From NCBI RefSeq assembly GCF_048128805.1, contig NC_135999.1:18388690-18452689 (forward strand): DNA of 64,000 nucleotides. Reading direction: 5' to 3'. The notes under the pieces are model-generated. The model made no database searches. It had not been told where the DNA came from and was given only the letters and a program-made list of their open reading frames with translations. The position numbers and the translations under genes are program-made. The DNA comes from Centroberyx gerrardi. Lineage: Eukaryota; Chordata; Actinopteri; Beryciformes; Berycidae. This document shows, piece after piece, positions 25,455-41,136 of this stretch; position 1 is the stretch's first letter; the number at the start of each line of letters is the position of its first letter.

Positions 25455-25882
25455 ATGATTTTTCCCCACAACTTTATTTCAATCAATGCCAAATTAGTCA
25501 GTTGAAAGCAACGGCTCTTTAGAATAAGCGACAAGTATGGGCTTGTTTTATGGAATAAGATAAATAAACATTAACAAAAGGCTACTGACGAAAGACCACA
25601 AGCACACCTGCGTTTTAAGCTACCTCTAAATGAGCACTGAGGTGGGAGAGTGAATTTAGTGTTGGGAGCCCTACTCTGACCGGAGGGAGGGGACTGTGGA
25701 AGAGAGAAGAGAGGCAGAGAGAGAGATGTGGAGAAGGTGAAAGAAACAGAGAGGCAGTACAGGAGTTAAGAGAAAAAGAGAGTGTTGTAAAACGAGAAGA
25801 AAGTCGGAGAAAGAGAGCAGAGCAGGACTGAAGTAAGTGGATGGATGGCTGGATGGAATTATGAGAAGGGGTGAGTTTAGCC
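25455..25882 (-). other. tubb4a 3' UTR with poly(A) signal
   Basis: Minus-strand AATAAA (plus TTTATT at 25473-25478) lies about 405 bases beyond the tubulin stop codon. The intervening sequence is purine-rich on the plus strand. Confidence 0.6.
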
Positions 25883-28566
<2,684 letters not shown>

Positions 28567-28756
28567 GTTGAGGCTGAGGTGTCGAGTGGCTCACTAAAAG
28601 CTGGAAAACGGCGGTGTGGATTACAGGGTTCAGTCTCCGGCTGTTCGGTCCTCGCCCTCCCAGCTCAGTCGACAGTCTGAATGGCGGAGAGTTGCGTATT
28701 AAACTCTCTCGCTCTTCCTCGATCCGCGGCTGCGCCGTTCCTCCCGTGCTGCAGCA

Positions 28757-28764
28757 TGACGTCA
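28757..28764. promoter_or_regulatory. palindromic CRE (TGACGTCA) upstream of tubb4a
   Basis: A perfect cAMP-response element about 190 bases upstream of the tubulin start codon, within a GC-rich region (28560-28790) that looks like the promoter. Binding by CREB/ATF is inference from the motif. Confidence 0.5.
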
Positions 28765-28799
28765 TCTCTATGACAACCGAGGAAACCGGGTACAGCCGG

Positions 28800-30600
28800 A
28801 AAGTGGCTTGAATACCTTCGAGCAGCTATAAAACCTCTTTGCGAGCAGCACGCACAAACCGGTTGGGACGGGCACAATTAAGCGGATTATGGCCCGAGAT
28901 TAAACTTTTGCCACAATGGCCAGACCACTAAATAAAATACAGGCCTGAACCAATGTGTAAAAAAAGCCTAATAAGTGTGTGCTGGCATCCCATGTCAATG
29001 TGAATGAATGAATGGACAAGCCTGTAGCGAAGTGGGCTACGGGTTGATGGATGGATAGATGGCTGGACAAAGGATTAAGATAATAAAACTGGTTGGCTCA
29101 AGTATTTCTGGAACAAACTAGTGGTGTAAGGCCTACATGGTAAAGTGTGTGTGCCCGGAGGCTTTTATTAGGCATTTGGTTTGTAGGACAAATGTAAAGA
29201 ACGTGGCACTATGGTTTTAACTGCGACCTGTCTCTGGCTCAGGGACTCAATCAGTTAGGGAATAATAAAAACCTGCAGGACACCGGACCTCAAGGGCCTG
29301 AGTTGAGTAGGACTGTCGCAGCCATTTTGAAAACCGTCAAATTGTTATGTTTGCAGATGATTCAGTTATAGTAAGCCTGCTGATGAAATAGCCTAAGTTA
29401 TGGTCATGTTGTTGACATTATGTTGCCTCTTGTGTCAGGGCTTTCCAACAGCATAGGAAACTTTTCTCTGCCCCCAATGAGACTGTATGTTGTATTGTTA
29501 TGCTTCACTTAAACCAATAAAATATTTTTTCACAAAACTGGACATGGTGTGACTGTGCAGTAAATTGTCATACACACTAACTTGTAAGCTGTATGGCCTC
29601 CACCATCACCTGGCTTAATGTTTTTTCACTAGAGGATGTGGCCCTATGCAACATGTTATAAACCAATGTTTTTGTCTTGGCTTGATTTTTTTATCGTTTA
29701 TTCATTATTCTGTAAACTGTTTAAACTCACTACTAAGACCTAAAATATATATATATATTTTGTTTGTGTTTTTGTGTTGTAGAGTGATTTGTGTGAATGG
29801 AAATGGCCAGGGTGAGGGTGGGATGGGGTGAGGTAGATGCAGTGACCTCTGATCTGTTCATTGGGCAGCTCAGGACAGGTCCTGTCCATCACTCATCCTA
29901 CAGTACATGTTTTTATTGTTTATTGTGGATCCCTAGTTGACGCACAAGCGATAGACTAGTCTAGCACCCTGTCCTCAGCACCCTGCTGGAGCTCTGTGAT
30001 GATGTCAGTCGTACCCAACTCTAACTTTTAGCTTTTAGCGGGTCTCCTCCTTTCATTATTCCATAATGGCCATTCAAGCAGCCACTTTCCACTCTCCTTT
30101 GTCCTACCATCCTCTCTTTCTCCAGGTGGGCGGTTCATTATTCTTGTGTTGTAGGCTACATTCGTAACCATTACATCCTCTTCACTTGCTTGATTCTGAT
30201 TCTGATTATTATGTCGCTGTCAAGTGAAAAGCCTGTATCTCCAAAATGTCAACTTTTCAGGAATTAAGAAAAACAGCCTTGTTTTAGCTTGATTACAATG
30301 CATTTTTTACTTTATCCTGTGGGTGTTCTTTTGGTTTCATAAGCCCAAGAGGTCGGAGAATTTTTTCAACCCTCTGAGTATGTAATGCTTCAACTGAAGT
30401 GAAAACATGAACATAAATAAAATTGGAGTTACATGATTCATAGGACAACATTATGATTATGATTATTATGATTATTATTGTTGCTGTTGTTGCTGTTGGT
30501 GTTGATGTTGTTGTTGTTGTTTTTGTTGTTGTCATTGTCTTGCTTGCTGTATATCATATCCCAACCTCATCCCAAACTGGACTCTGCCTTGTGTTTGATA
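28800..30600. other. gene-poor spacer, no recognised feature
   Basis: AT-rich sequence with no exon-like reading frame. A TTG/GTT-rich simple tract occurs at about 30470-30535. Confidence 0.4.
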
Positions 30601-30610
30601 CCTCTAGCTA

Positions 30611-30865
30611 GTCATAATGTAATAAAAGATATCTTAAATTAGCATTTTGACTTGTCATAATGTAAAAAAAGATATCTTAAATTAGCATTTTGACTAGTCA
30701 TAATGTAGTGAGAGATATCTTAAATTAGCATTTTGACTAGTCATACTGTAATAAAAGATATCTTGAATTAGTATTTCGGTTGGTCATATGAGAGATATCT
30801 TAAATGCTTATTCACAATATCTCTCATTACATTATGACTAGCCAAAATGCTATTTTAAAATATTT
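30611..30865. repeat. 43-bp tandem repeat with inverted terminal copy
   Basis: Units start at 30611, 30654, 30697 and 30740, each beginning GTCATAATGT and containing GATATCTTAAATTAGCATTT; a shortened fifth begins at 30783. A reverse-complement copy (AGATATTG...GACTAC-type sequence, read as CAATATCTCTCATTACATTA) occupies about 30812-30860, so the array can fold into a hairpin. Confidence 0.85.
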
Positions 30866-30904
30866 CAGATACCTGTAATTCGAACAACTGGAACTACCAC
30901 TACT

Positions 30905-31030
30905 AGGCCTATACTGCTGCAGCAGCTGTAGTAGCAGCAGCAGCAGCAGCAGTGTTGTTGCTTGCCACTACTGACTACGACCACCTGGCTTAAAAGTACT
31001 GCTGCAGCAGCAGGAGCAGCAGCGGCAGCA
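30905..31030. repeat. CAG/CTG-rich trinucleotide clusters
   Basis: Two CAG-rich blocks (about 30912-30952 and 31000-31032) separated by 50 bases. Not in a supported reading frame. Confidence 0.6.
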
Positions 31031-31098
31031 CCCAGCACATTCCCTGGAGCCCCTGGTAAAGTTCTACTGTGGACTTTGACAAGGGCCTACAACCCTAT

Positions 31099-31119
31099 AT
31101 GATATGATAAGATAAGATA

Positions 31120-31148
<29 letters not shown>
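31099..31148. repeat. (GATAA)n microsatellite
   Basis: About ten units of the pentamer AGATA/GATAA, immediately upstream of the fold-back element. Confidence 0.9.
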
Positions 31149-31150
<2 letters not shown>

Positions 31151-31264
31151 CATTAGCAGCAAAGTAGCTGGTGAAGCTACTTTTCAGGTAGGTCGCAGGG
31201 AGAGATTGGTGGTGTCTCTCGCGTCTCTGGTGCCGGCTTTTTTTAAGTTTTTTTTTTTTTTTTC

Positions 31265-31668
31265 TAGTTAATTTTGATAGTTTGGACTGGGTGGTGGGTT
31301 TACGTCTCTTTGTACCAAACACCAGCTCTTCAACGAACCGCCATTGCTAACCGCCAGACCACACTTTTGGAGCGGCTGGCAGGTTGGCTTCAGCGGGATG
31401 CGAACCACGCCTCAATCGCGACCGCCAGACCACCGTTTGTACTGGCTGGCAGGCTTGCTTCAGCGGGTGGCGAACCGCATCTGTTCGTACCAACCACCAC
31501 CTCTTCAACGAACCGCCATTGCTAACCGCCAGACCGCACCTTTGGAGCGGCTGGCAGATTGGCTTCAGCGGGACACAAATTGCGCCTCTTTGTACCAACC
31601 ACCAGCTCTTCAACGAACCACGTTCGCTAGTCGGCATGCCACCTGGTCCAAACTATCAAAATTAACTA
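31265..31668. mobile_element. fold-back element with internal tandem units
   Basis: Perfect 22-base inverted ends (31265-31286 and 31647-31668, outer sequence TAGTTAATTTTGATAG) enclose three to four related units of about 90-105 bases that begin GTACCAA at 31312, 31487 and 31592 and share GGAGCGGCTGGCAG and TTCAACGAACC. Outside the ends are T- and A-rich tracts that extend the stem. No transposase. Reading frames across it are repeat artefacts. Confidence 0.7.
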
Positions 31669-32155
31669 AAAAAAAACAAAAAACAAAAGAGAAAGTTTCC
31701 AAACACGCCCATCAAGCGTCCAATAGCTACTGGTCTGAAATGAGGGACGTGTAGAAAGGTTCCCAAAGAGAGCATCTTGCTGCGGTCCAAGCATCAACTG
31801 TACCAGCACCCAGGGGAGCATACCTTACCGTGGTAAGGTATGAAGCTCAAGACCTCAACGGGGCCTTTTATGCCCTGGACTGCTGTGACCAAACATGTCA
31901 GAATTCTGATTGTGATGTCATCAGTGCAGCTGAGACAGGCTCTGATTGGTAGAGCAGAGTCCAGCTCCATCCAATGATGTCAGTCGGTTAGAATGGCGAA
32001 GCGAAGCGTGTTCTGATTGGTTCCGACTGAATGACAAAAATGAAGTGTGTGTCTGTGTGTGTGTGTGTGTGCTAAATGTTATTGAAGTGATGCATCTATT
32101 CAAACAGCAGCCACCATTAGTGTTACTATGTGTATACTACTAGTTACTGTTTTTA

Positions 32156-32285
32156 AGTTCAAGTCAAGTCTCAAGTCACTTGAGACAAGTCTCAAGTCAA
32201 GTCACAAGTCTTTCAGGGCAAGTCGCAAGTCAAGTCTTACTGTAAGTCTTCATAATTGCAAGTCAAGATGCAAGTCTTTCAGGTC
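32156..32285. repeat. degenerate CAAGTC repeat tract
   Basis: More than a dozen copies of (A)AGTC/CAAGTCT in about 130 bases. Low complexity. Confidence 0.8.
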
Positions 32286-32299
32286 TGTGAATGCTGACC

Positions 32300-34438
32300 A
32301 TGCCCATTACAATGACATGGGACCAGCTCTCATGTTTTTAAAGTTTTCCTTTCAAAGCATTTTTTTATTCTATTATTTTGAATAGGTCAACTGGCTAGAA
32401 CATGACATTAGACAGTGGATAACACCATGATAGCAATGATCCCATGTACAGAGATGGAGTGAGCGGATTATTTTCCCAGCTGGGTTCTAATGCTACCATC
32501 TCTTGCAGTTTGAGGGCTTTTATTTTACAACTTTAATTTTGCTGGTTATTTGATGCCCACTCACCGGGTTCAGAGGTATCAAGTACAAGGCAGAGTCTAG
32601 TTTGGGATGAGGTTGGGATGTGTTTGGCATGCTTGGTGATTGATGATATATATGATTTCGATAGTGAATGTCCCGGTACCTGTGGGGTGGGGTGGGAATA
32701 ATAAACTCTGTTGAATAATTTTAATTGTATCCGTCTTAAGTTCTCATTAATCATCTTCTCATCTATCATGTTCTTTTATGTGAGTTACCTTATAGGAGCG
32801 TCTCACCTATCCTGCTAGATCTGGGGAGGGAGGGTTCATGCTTGGACCAGTAAGTAGGTTGAGCTTGCACTATACACTTCAGGTAGCTACTGTGATAAGA
32901 CCCTGAAGCCCACCTCACCACATCTCAAGTAGATTATTCTAGTAATTTCATTCAGGATCATTCAAGATAGGCACAAACATACCTATAGTTGTGGGTACAG
33001 AGACTAATTGTATTGGGGGGTGGGGACATAGATCCTTCACTATCCAATCGTCAAGGGTAAGGACACTATATTTACCCCTACAAGGCGGTGGCATTACCCC
33101 TCTGCTACAAAAACTTAGTAGTACTTAATAGTTTGTCACTTTGGCATTTTCCTTTTTTGGTGAAGGTGATTTAGTCTATCTTTTACTGTATTCAAGAAAG
33201 CTCAACAGTGATGCAATGACCCAATGTTTTAGACACAATTACGCCACTGCCACCAACCTTAGACCCTTGAAGCATACAAGGAAAAACTTCCAAGAAAACC
33301 TTATTAGGAAAATAAAATGGAAGAAACTGTGGGCGGCCAAGTCGAAGAGGGATCCCCACCGGGACGGCAGAGCTTGCAATAGGTGCAACATTTCCTTTTC
33401 CTATTCTGGGCCAGGAGTAGGCCAGGTGTGGGCATGATGAGGAGGACTAGCAGCATTATCTGCTATAATATCATATGAGCAGGATTAGATATTAGTATCT
33501 GTTATTTATATTTGGCTTAGCACATGGGAAAAATGCTATTTATGGATAAAGTGTACAACAACATGTAACACTTTGAGTCACTGTTACTGTAATCACTGTT
33601 ACCCATGTGGGAACTCCTGACATCCACAAAGGGGCAGCAGAGATCTGCTGTTGTTCAGCAGAAACAAATCACAGTCATTGCTTCCTGTCCCTTATATTTC
33701 AAAGTCGAAGACTGCGTGGTTAAATCATCCATTGAGAACTGTAGCCTCTGGTTCACTGAGTCTCATATGTTCTCTTGTTATTATTTTTAATATATGGATT
33801 TTTCCCGGGTATCTTTTTCCAGCGGCATATAAAATGATTTGTTTTCAGAGAGTTCTGGACGCCTGAGGAGAACAATGGAGCAATTAAAGACACACACACA
33901 CACACACACACATGCTTTACATTCTGTGAACATTGTTGTTCTGATTGCTCCCTCTTTTCCTTGGGAGGTTATGAAGTGTGCAGAGCATATTGCCCTCCTT
34001 AAGCACTTTAAGAGCCTTTTTGCACGTTTGAAACACTCTATCAAACACACAACTCTTCCCCCAGGTCACATCCCACTAGTTCGACATTTCTCTTATTTCT
34101 CTTAAGTCTCTCTCTCCACCGCCCCCACCACCATGATCATCATCATTGCATCTCCCGCTCTATGTCTCCTTTTTCCCCCCAGTATGCTTTGCCAAAATTT
34201 CACACTTGAAAAACACACACGCATTTCCTCAAGCATTCTTATTGGTGATAAATTCAATGGCTATTTAAATATGTTACACTGAGGTGAACACTTGTCATTT
34301 TCTGCAAGAGCTGGCAGAAATATTCCCTCTCATTAATGGGAGTCATAAAACCACCACAGCCTGTCGGAAACACCTAGATCACTGAAGAGGACACTCAGCA
34401 CTTTCAGAGGACGCACACAAGTATGTGCACGCACGCAC

Positions 34439-34476
<38 letters not shown>

Positions 34477-35552
34477 CACACAAATGATAGAAAGAGAAAA
34501 CAGAAGAAAGACTTGGGGTGCAAGAAACATTTCCCAGTAAAGAACAGATGTGAAAAGGAAAGAATGGCATACTGTAGTGAAGGAAAGAAGAAGACAACTT
34601 CATGAGCTGTGTGTAATGTAACATTACTGTGTTATTTACAGAGTCGGATAAAAAAAAACTTAATGCAGATCTCTTTTTCTTTTATTGCAGTGATTGAACA
34701 CTAGATGGACTATAGGTATTCACTTCCTGCAAATCAGCCGTTTAAGGCAAACACTGTAAAAGTTAAGTGCGACTTGAATTATTGCAGTAAAAGAGTGCAG
34801 GCGCCTATGTTTACTACTTTATCTATTTGACTGCAAAGAATTAAAGAGATAAGAGCGGGCAAAATGATTTTGGCAGTTGGCCATTGTTGCTAATCAATAT
34901 GACAGTTCTGGCAAAGGCAATGATGTGCTGCAGAGAGAGAGGTGGGAGGAGGAGACACAGAGAGGGAGGGAGTGTTTGTGGGTGCAAGTGTGTGTGTGTA
35001 TATGTGTTTGCATGTGCTTGTGTGTCACAGTACTGGCAAATGAAATGAATAAATCTCAAAAAGATTTTTTTCTTCAGTGTCTTTGCAACAACACATTCAA
35101 CATTCCTGTTTGTCAGCCAAGAGGGGGAAAAAAACAGAAAACTCATGCCATTCATCTCAATTTTCTCAATATTTGTCTTTCACTTGTCATATTTTTTTTT
35201 TTCCAGAATGAAATACAGTGAGACAGCCAGACAAACACACAGACACAGACAAAGTGATGAAAAAGTGAGAGGTGAGAGAGGAGAGAGTGTTGAGGCTGTT
35301 AAAGACAACCAGAGCAAATTGAAAGTGACAAAATGGCCCAGTTACAACGATGCCCCGGTTGTTATTTAACGCTCCAATTTACAGCGTAAAACCCACTAAA
35401 CTTTGTGGGCTTTGTGGGCACACACACAAACCGCTGCATAAATTAGAGACACAAAAATATCCTTTAACGATACAGTAATATCCTTTAACGATACAGATGT
35501 AGTAGCTATTAACCACTGAAACATTGAAAAGCAAAAAGAAAACACTGCTCGT

Positions 35553-35593
<41 letters not shown>

Positions 35594-36030
35594 TGCTTTA
35601 ATCTATAACACATTTGCCAGAACAAAGAGTTGACTCATGCAAAGGCAATATCTGTTTCCGTATCCTTCTGCTTTGAGAAATAACTCAGACTCTCTCTGTC
35701 TTGAAGCACAAAGAAGCAAAGAAACACACACACACATACACACACACACATAGATTTTGATGCTGAGCACATATGTTCTATTTCAGCTATAACCTGCTTC
35801 ATACGCAAACGATTAAAAATGTTCAGAGTTGGGAGCAACTAGTACAACCGAAGTTTAATTGTGCAGCTTCATTGGCCCCTTAAGGATAGTTTGACAGTAG
35901 TTGTTGAGGAAAGATTTATCCTGGCAGCTTAATTCAAACTGTCAGTCATAAACTTCACTAGTTATCCTACTGCTGCCATGATAATCCCTTCTCAAGCTAA
36001 AGACCTCATTCATCCCTTCATTTCCTTTAC
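32300..36030. other. gene-poor spacer
   Basis: No supported gene. Microsatellites at 33890-33911, 34437-34473 and 35558-35588. A 98-codon frame near 33141-33437 shows no recognisable domain and no splice context. Confidence 0.4.
33714..33794. repeat. copy A of a shared 81-92 bp sequence
   Basis: Matches 39495-39586 in the same orientation over two blocks of 19 and about 62 bases that appear identical; the other copy carries 11 extra bases between them. No recognised family. Confidence 0.85.
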
Positions 36031-36039
36031 TCGCCTAAT

Positions 36040-36205
36040 CCTTTCAGAGTCATGACCGTCTGGAGCCTGTCCCAGCATGCACTGGGCAGAAGGCAACGGA
36101 ACATCCTGGACAGGTTGCCAGTCCATCATAGGGCGGACACAGATAGACAATCCAGGACCTTCTTGCTGTGAGGTGACAGTGCAAACCGCTGAGTCACTGA
36201 GTCGC
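36040..36205. mobile_element. fragment of a common fish dispersed repeat
   Basis: Contains GGAGCCTGTCCCAGCATGCA, then GGACAGGTTGCCAGTCCATC and AGGGCGGACACA, a signature I recognise from many fish introns. Truncated and without coding capacity. The family name is not certain. Confidence 0.6.
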
Positions 36206-36689
36206 CTTAATTACCTTCTTCGCCACATGAATTGTTTTTGTTTAATACACTAACCACCTGTTTTACATTCTGTACATTTTTTGAAGTGTTGATTGCCTCT
36301 CTTAATTGTGGCAGCCTTTACATTATCTAGGCTAACTAGCCTACTTGAGAATTAGCGCTAATTGCATTTCATTTGATAATTTGCTTGATCAAATTTGATT
36401 TTGTTTGCTGATGTCATTTCACTAATTATCTTTTTTTCCATTGACTGCTTCTTTCTTGTTGTGTCATCTAGCAGTGCCCACTTCTCCTGAGAGAGATTCT
36501 CCCTCTGTATTACACAGCCATGCGCACACACACACACACACACAAATGACTGTGTGTATCTTAAAGGAAAGTGTGATTGCCACATCTGTGAAGCTCTTTT
36601 TAATCTTCTCCTCTGTCATCTTTTGTTCTTCAAAGAAAACTGCCACTGAGTCATAAGTAAACACACAAATTCACACTTGCATGGATATA

Positions 36690-36729
<40 letters not shown>

Positions 36730-36955
36730 GACAGACAGTGCACAGTCACAAACACACACAGTGACACTTACAGTAGCCCATTATCATAATTACAGCCATT
36801 AGGAAGTCAAAAACAACTGAATCAACATCCAAACAAACAAACCACAAGCAATAAAATGGAATTAATTATATCACAAAATATGCCGTAGGGGAGTAGTCAT
36901 ATTTATATACGATACAGATGCCAATACTGCCTCTTTTGCCTTGTTTCCTCCTCTC

Positions 36956-36957
<2 letters not shown>

Positions 36958-37014
<57 letters not shown>

Positions 37015-37017
37015 TAT
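36958..37017. repeat. (TC)n/(CA)n microsatellite
   Basis: About 22 TC units followed by a short CA run. Confidence 0.95.
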
Positions 37018-37152
37018 CACACATTCTCTCTCTTTTTCTCAGATACTCAAACAAATGCTTTCAAATAATCTCAGGGCTTATCACTAACAAAACATCAAAC
37101 TTCAAAGTCATTATAAAGGGGAAAAGGTGTGCGAGAGCAGGGTCCTTTAAAT

Positions 37153-37158
<6 letters not shown>

Positions 37159-37198
<40 letters not shown>

Positions 37199-37281
37199 AT
37201 GCGTGCGCGCGTGGTCATTTTAATGGCCGAAAGGCCGGTCAGCCTAATATATAATGGAGCAATATCATACATCACAGGTCT

Positions 37282-37337
<56 letters not shown>
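37159..37337. repeat. inverted pair of GT and CA microsatellites
   Basis: A GT run at 37159-37197 and a CA run at 37287-37337, about 90 bases apart. The two are complementary and could pair as a long hairpin. Confidence 0.9.
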
Positions 37338-37340
<3 letters not shown>

Positions 37341-37758
37341 ACACACAGACAGTGAAACATACACACATAGATTTCATTTCAAATTTCCAAAGCTCAGACT
37401 TTTAATGGATTTCGCCATTATTTATTCACACGCACATTAATTATTCAAGCAGCGGTCAATGGGCTGCAGCAGTAAACCTGGTGACTCACGGAAACACTAA
37501 ACCCAGATGAACAGACTTCAAAATAATGAGGGTCATTTTACAGGCCATTTTCTACCTTGAAAAGATTATTCTCAAAGAATTTTGTAGGGCTTCATTCAAA
37601 AAGGCTGTTCCATTTTGAAAAAGCAAAAACAAAAAAAAAACTTTATGAAAATACACAATACTACTATACTCAATCAAGTTTTTAAGGTGACTTTAGTTAT
37701 ATTCTTCTCTGGTTTGTGCTGTGATGTTTCATTAAAGAACAACAAAAGTCAAGTCTCT

Positions 37759-37761
<3 letters not shown>

Positions 37762-37802
<41 letters not shown>
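37762..37802. repeat. (TC)n microsatellite
   Basis: About 20 TC units within a longer pyrimidine-rich stretch (37750-38060). Confidence 0.9.
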
Positions 37803-37806
<4 letters not shown>

Positions 37807-38468
37807 CACATGGCACAGATTAGCTTCAAGAAAACGGTAACAACGCTCTATTAAGCTCTAGTTCTCTCGTTCCCCTGCTGTTCCCCTTTTTTTCCCCTCT
37901 CTCTTTACTCTTTTCTCCCCCCTGTCTTACTCTCTCTGGTCCTTCTCCTACCATCAACTCATCTCCTCCTGCTGCCCCATTCTCTTTGTCTTCTTCCTTT
38001 GCTCCTCTTATCTTCTTTCTTTCCCTTCCTCTCCCTCTAAATCTTCCCTCCCCTCGGTCTCCTCTGTTGTTTGTCTTGGCTCTTGCTGGACCATACCACC
38101 GCTGAGGTCAGTCCCAGCCTCAGCGCCAAGGGATCCCTCACTGCTCTTCCCTCCATCTCTCCACCAGACATGGAGCTCAGAGCTGATGGGAGGCTGGCAG
38201 ACAACACAAACAAACAGGAGGAGGCCAGATGAACGGACAGAGGCAGGGTTGGATGGATAGACAGACAGAGAAAGTGTGAATACAGAGGGAGGGTGACAAG
38301 GTGATGGTGAGTGTATAAAGTTGGCTAATCCTATATTGGTTTTAGCCAAAACTTGTGCCTGTCTGTTCCTCTGCTTTCATCCAGTGAACAATGGCTGTTT
38401 ATGATGTCTAAGCCTCTGCTTCTCCAAGAATAGCCCACCAAAAACTCCCGGGACACACTCAACATCTG

Positions 38469-38531
<63 letters not shown>
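38469..38531. repeat. (CT)n microsatellite
   Basis: About 31 CT units with one CCCT interruption. Confidence 0.95.
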
Positions 38532-39494
38532 GGGTTGTTATTGTTGTGGATGTTTAATAAATAGCGTCGTACTCAACATAAATAGTTTTTCATGGCGGAT
38601 CACTTTATTCCCATTGCAGACCAATTTCTGGTGGAAGCATGGGCTCATCATGAAAATCAGTTTGATGTGACTAACCAACTGTTTGAAAAGTGTTGTAGGC
38701 TACAATATAGTTTGAGTGTTTCTGAATACCCATATCTGTTTCTCCCTCACAAAAATGAAATGTAAACCTCTTATATTTGTTGAACTTACTGTATTTCTTT
38801 TCTTTTTTTTCTGGATTGAGAGGTGGTTCTGTACTATCCAATAATACAAAGCCTTCTAATAAGGAGCTTGTAACTATCAGCTCACAATAACACTGGTGAC
38901 TGGTGAGTAGGGGTCCCTTTACTCAGGGCATTATTAATAGAACAAGTTGAGAAAAAATCACTCACAAACAACACAAAAAGAAAAAGAGAGCAAGAGCATG
39001 GGGAGAGAACGGAGAGAGTGGAAGAGCAAAAGAGGGAGACAGGATGGCAGCATGTTCCTTAGTCTGAATATCAGATCCAACTGTTGCATCACAAACATCT
39101 GGTCACTTGGATTTAGAGTTGCTATGTGGCACATGTACAGAGAAAGACACTTTTAAATGGAAAGAAAGTCAAAATTCTTGTTGCCAAAAGATTAAAGCTG
39201 CCAGAATTACTTTTTAAAGATTTTTTTTTTTTGTCGTTACTGCTTTAGTCTCAACAGAGACTATCAAACTTTGGAGAAAATGTTCTGAGCGTATAGCAAG
39301 TGAGGGTTTGATGTTATTTTTTGCGTCAGAATTTTGGCAAACTGAAGACACCTTACTGTGCAATAATTCTGATTTTGTTTGCATGTTATACATCTCAATA
39401 CTATTTGCATAATACGCCAGTGGGGAATTCCACACTTGCCTCATCAATTATTTGCAATTCTGAGAAACAATGAAGGCTTTATGTGCAGAATAGT

Positions 39495-39586
39495 GCGTGG
39501 TTAAATCATCCATGAAGACGACAGTGAGAACTGTAGCCTCTGGTTCACTGAGTCTCATATGTTCTCTTGTTATTATTTTTAATATA
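39495..39586. repeat. copy B of a shared 81-92 bp sequence
   Basis: Partner of 33714-33794, 5.8 kb away, with an 11-base insertion (GAAGACGACAG) between the shared blocks. Confidence 0.85.
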
Positions 39587-39871
39587 ACACACATATAACA
39601 ATTAGTCTCTTGACCACTAACTGAGACTAATCTGAAGACTTGGGAATTGAGTTCTGACATCAAATTTATGTTCCCTTGCATTCTCAAAAGATAAACTGAC
39701 ATGCATATACAGTATGTGTACAGTTGAAAAAAAGTGTCCTCACTAACAGGGGATGCGTGAGAAGAAGACGACACACATGGAAAGAAATAAAAAAAATCAC
39801 AGGGACATGTTCTTTTATGATGAGTAAAGTTTCATGATCCACAAAAAAAACTCAAGATGGTGCCACAATAG

Positions 39872-39879
<8 letters not shown>

Positions 39880-39914
<35 letters not shown>
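39880..39914. repeat. (GA)n microsatellite
   Basis: About 17 units. Confidence 0.9.
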
Positions 39915-39917
<3 letters not shown>

Positions 39918-39919
39918 AA

Positions 39920-41103
39920 TCACAAAAAGGTTATAATAGGACAGTGCTAATTAATTAATTTAAACCAAGATGCTACAATCAACGCATTTTGTTGAAACGA
40001 GCAGTCATTGCCGGAGATGTGCATGGCATTCTATTGTGTTAATCATCAAACCATTCAAATCATATTTGTCACATTATCTGTCTATAATGTAGGAGTGAAA
40101 AAGAAAACATTGCTTCTGTTGTGATCACAATGATTGACCCACTTCTGTCATACAGGGTATAATCATCACAAGTGCAACAAATCACTTGAAGGTTGTGAGA
40201 GAGTCTGTATTTCAGCCCTGAATCTGTTTTAACCGACCAGAGTCTCACTTTTCAATTTTTTAAATTTTTAAATTTTTTTTTTTTTTTTTTTTTCTTGATT
40301 GGAAACCAGTTTAGAAAAAAAAATGGGAGAGACAGAGAAAAGATTACATTTTCTTTTAAATCAAAGATCGAATAGTGACATGAATTTCAGAGTCTTATTT
40401 TTAGAATGCTCAAAAATGCTAATATCAGCATTTATAGAAAGTGAACAATGATCAAAGTTGATAATGTAGATTCATGCTTCAGCTGACAACATTCTCCATA
40501 GTACAGTGTGTAATCGTGCCAATTATGCACCGGACTTTCACATCGCCTCTTTGTCTCTGTCATTCTGTCTTCAACCTACATTTTACACGGGCTGCTGCAC
40601 ACTCGCCGTTAACTGCTCATAGCCGCCTTTTATGGGTGATTGAGCGAAAGACTTATGGAGTTGATGAGAGGGAAAGTGAATGGATAAGTAAAAAATGGGT
40701 GAGGGAAAGTTGGAGATGGTGAGTGAGGGAAACGATGAACAGGATCGGGAAAGTCAGTGAATGTCATCATATCCAAATCATCTGCCTGGCCCTTAACCCA
40801 CGGCCTTAGCCCACTTAGTTTCCACTTCTGAAAACACTCGGTGAAGACAAGAGGGAGGGTCTGCACAGAGGCCACCACCACTTGTGTTGATTCATGCTTT
40901 ACTTTGTTTTTAGTACTTTATTAGTGTACTTTTTGTGTTTTTTTCAATGAAGGAACCTAGATTAAACTCTCCGTCCTCTCATCCTGTTTGCTTTGCATAG
41001 ATCATAGGTAACCTTGTTTTTATGTTGTTTTTTTCATAACTCAGTAGCTTTTACTAAAAAAAAACATAAGCATAAACTAAGCAAAAACTTAGCATAACAC
41101 AAT

Positions 41104-41136
<33 letters not shown>

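Noticed and set aside
31344..31754. 136-codon frame plus overlapping frames on both strands
   Set aside because: Produced by GC-rich tandem units of the fold-back element; repeated peptide phrases follow the DNA repeat.
33141..33437. 98-codon frame in the spacer
   Set aside because: No recognisable motif, no splice context, and of a length expected by chance in AT-rich DNA.
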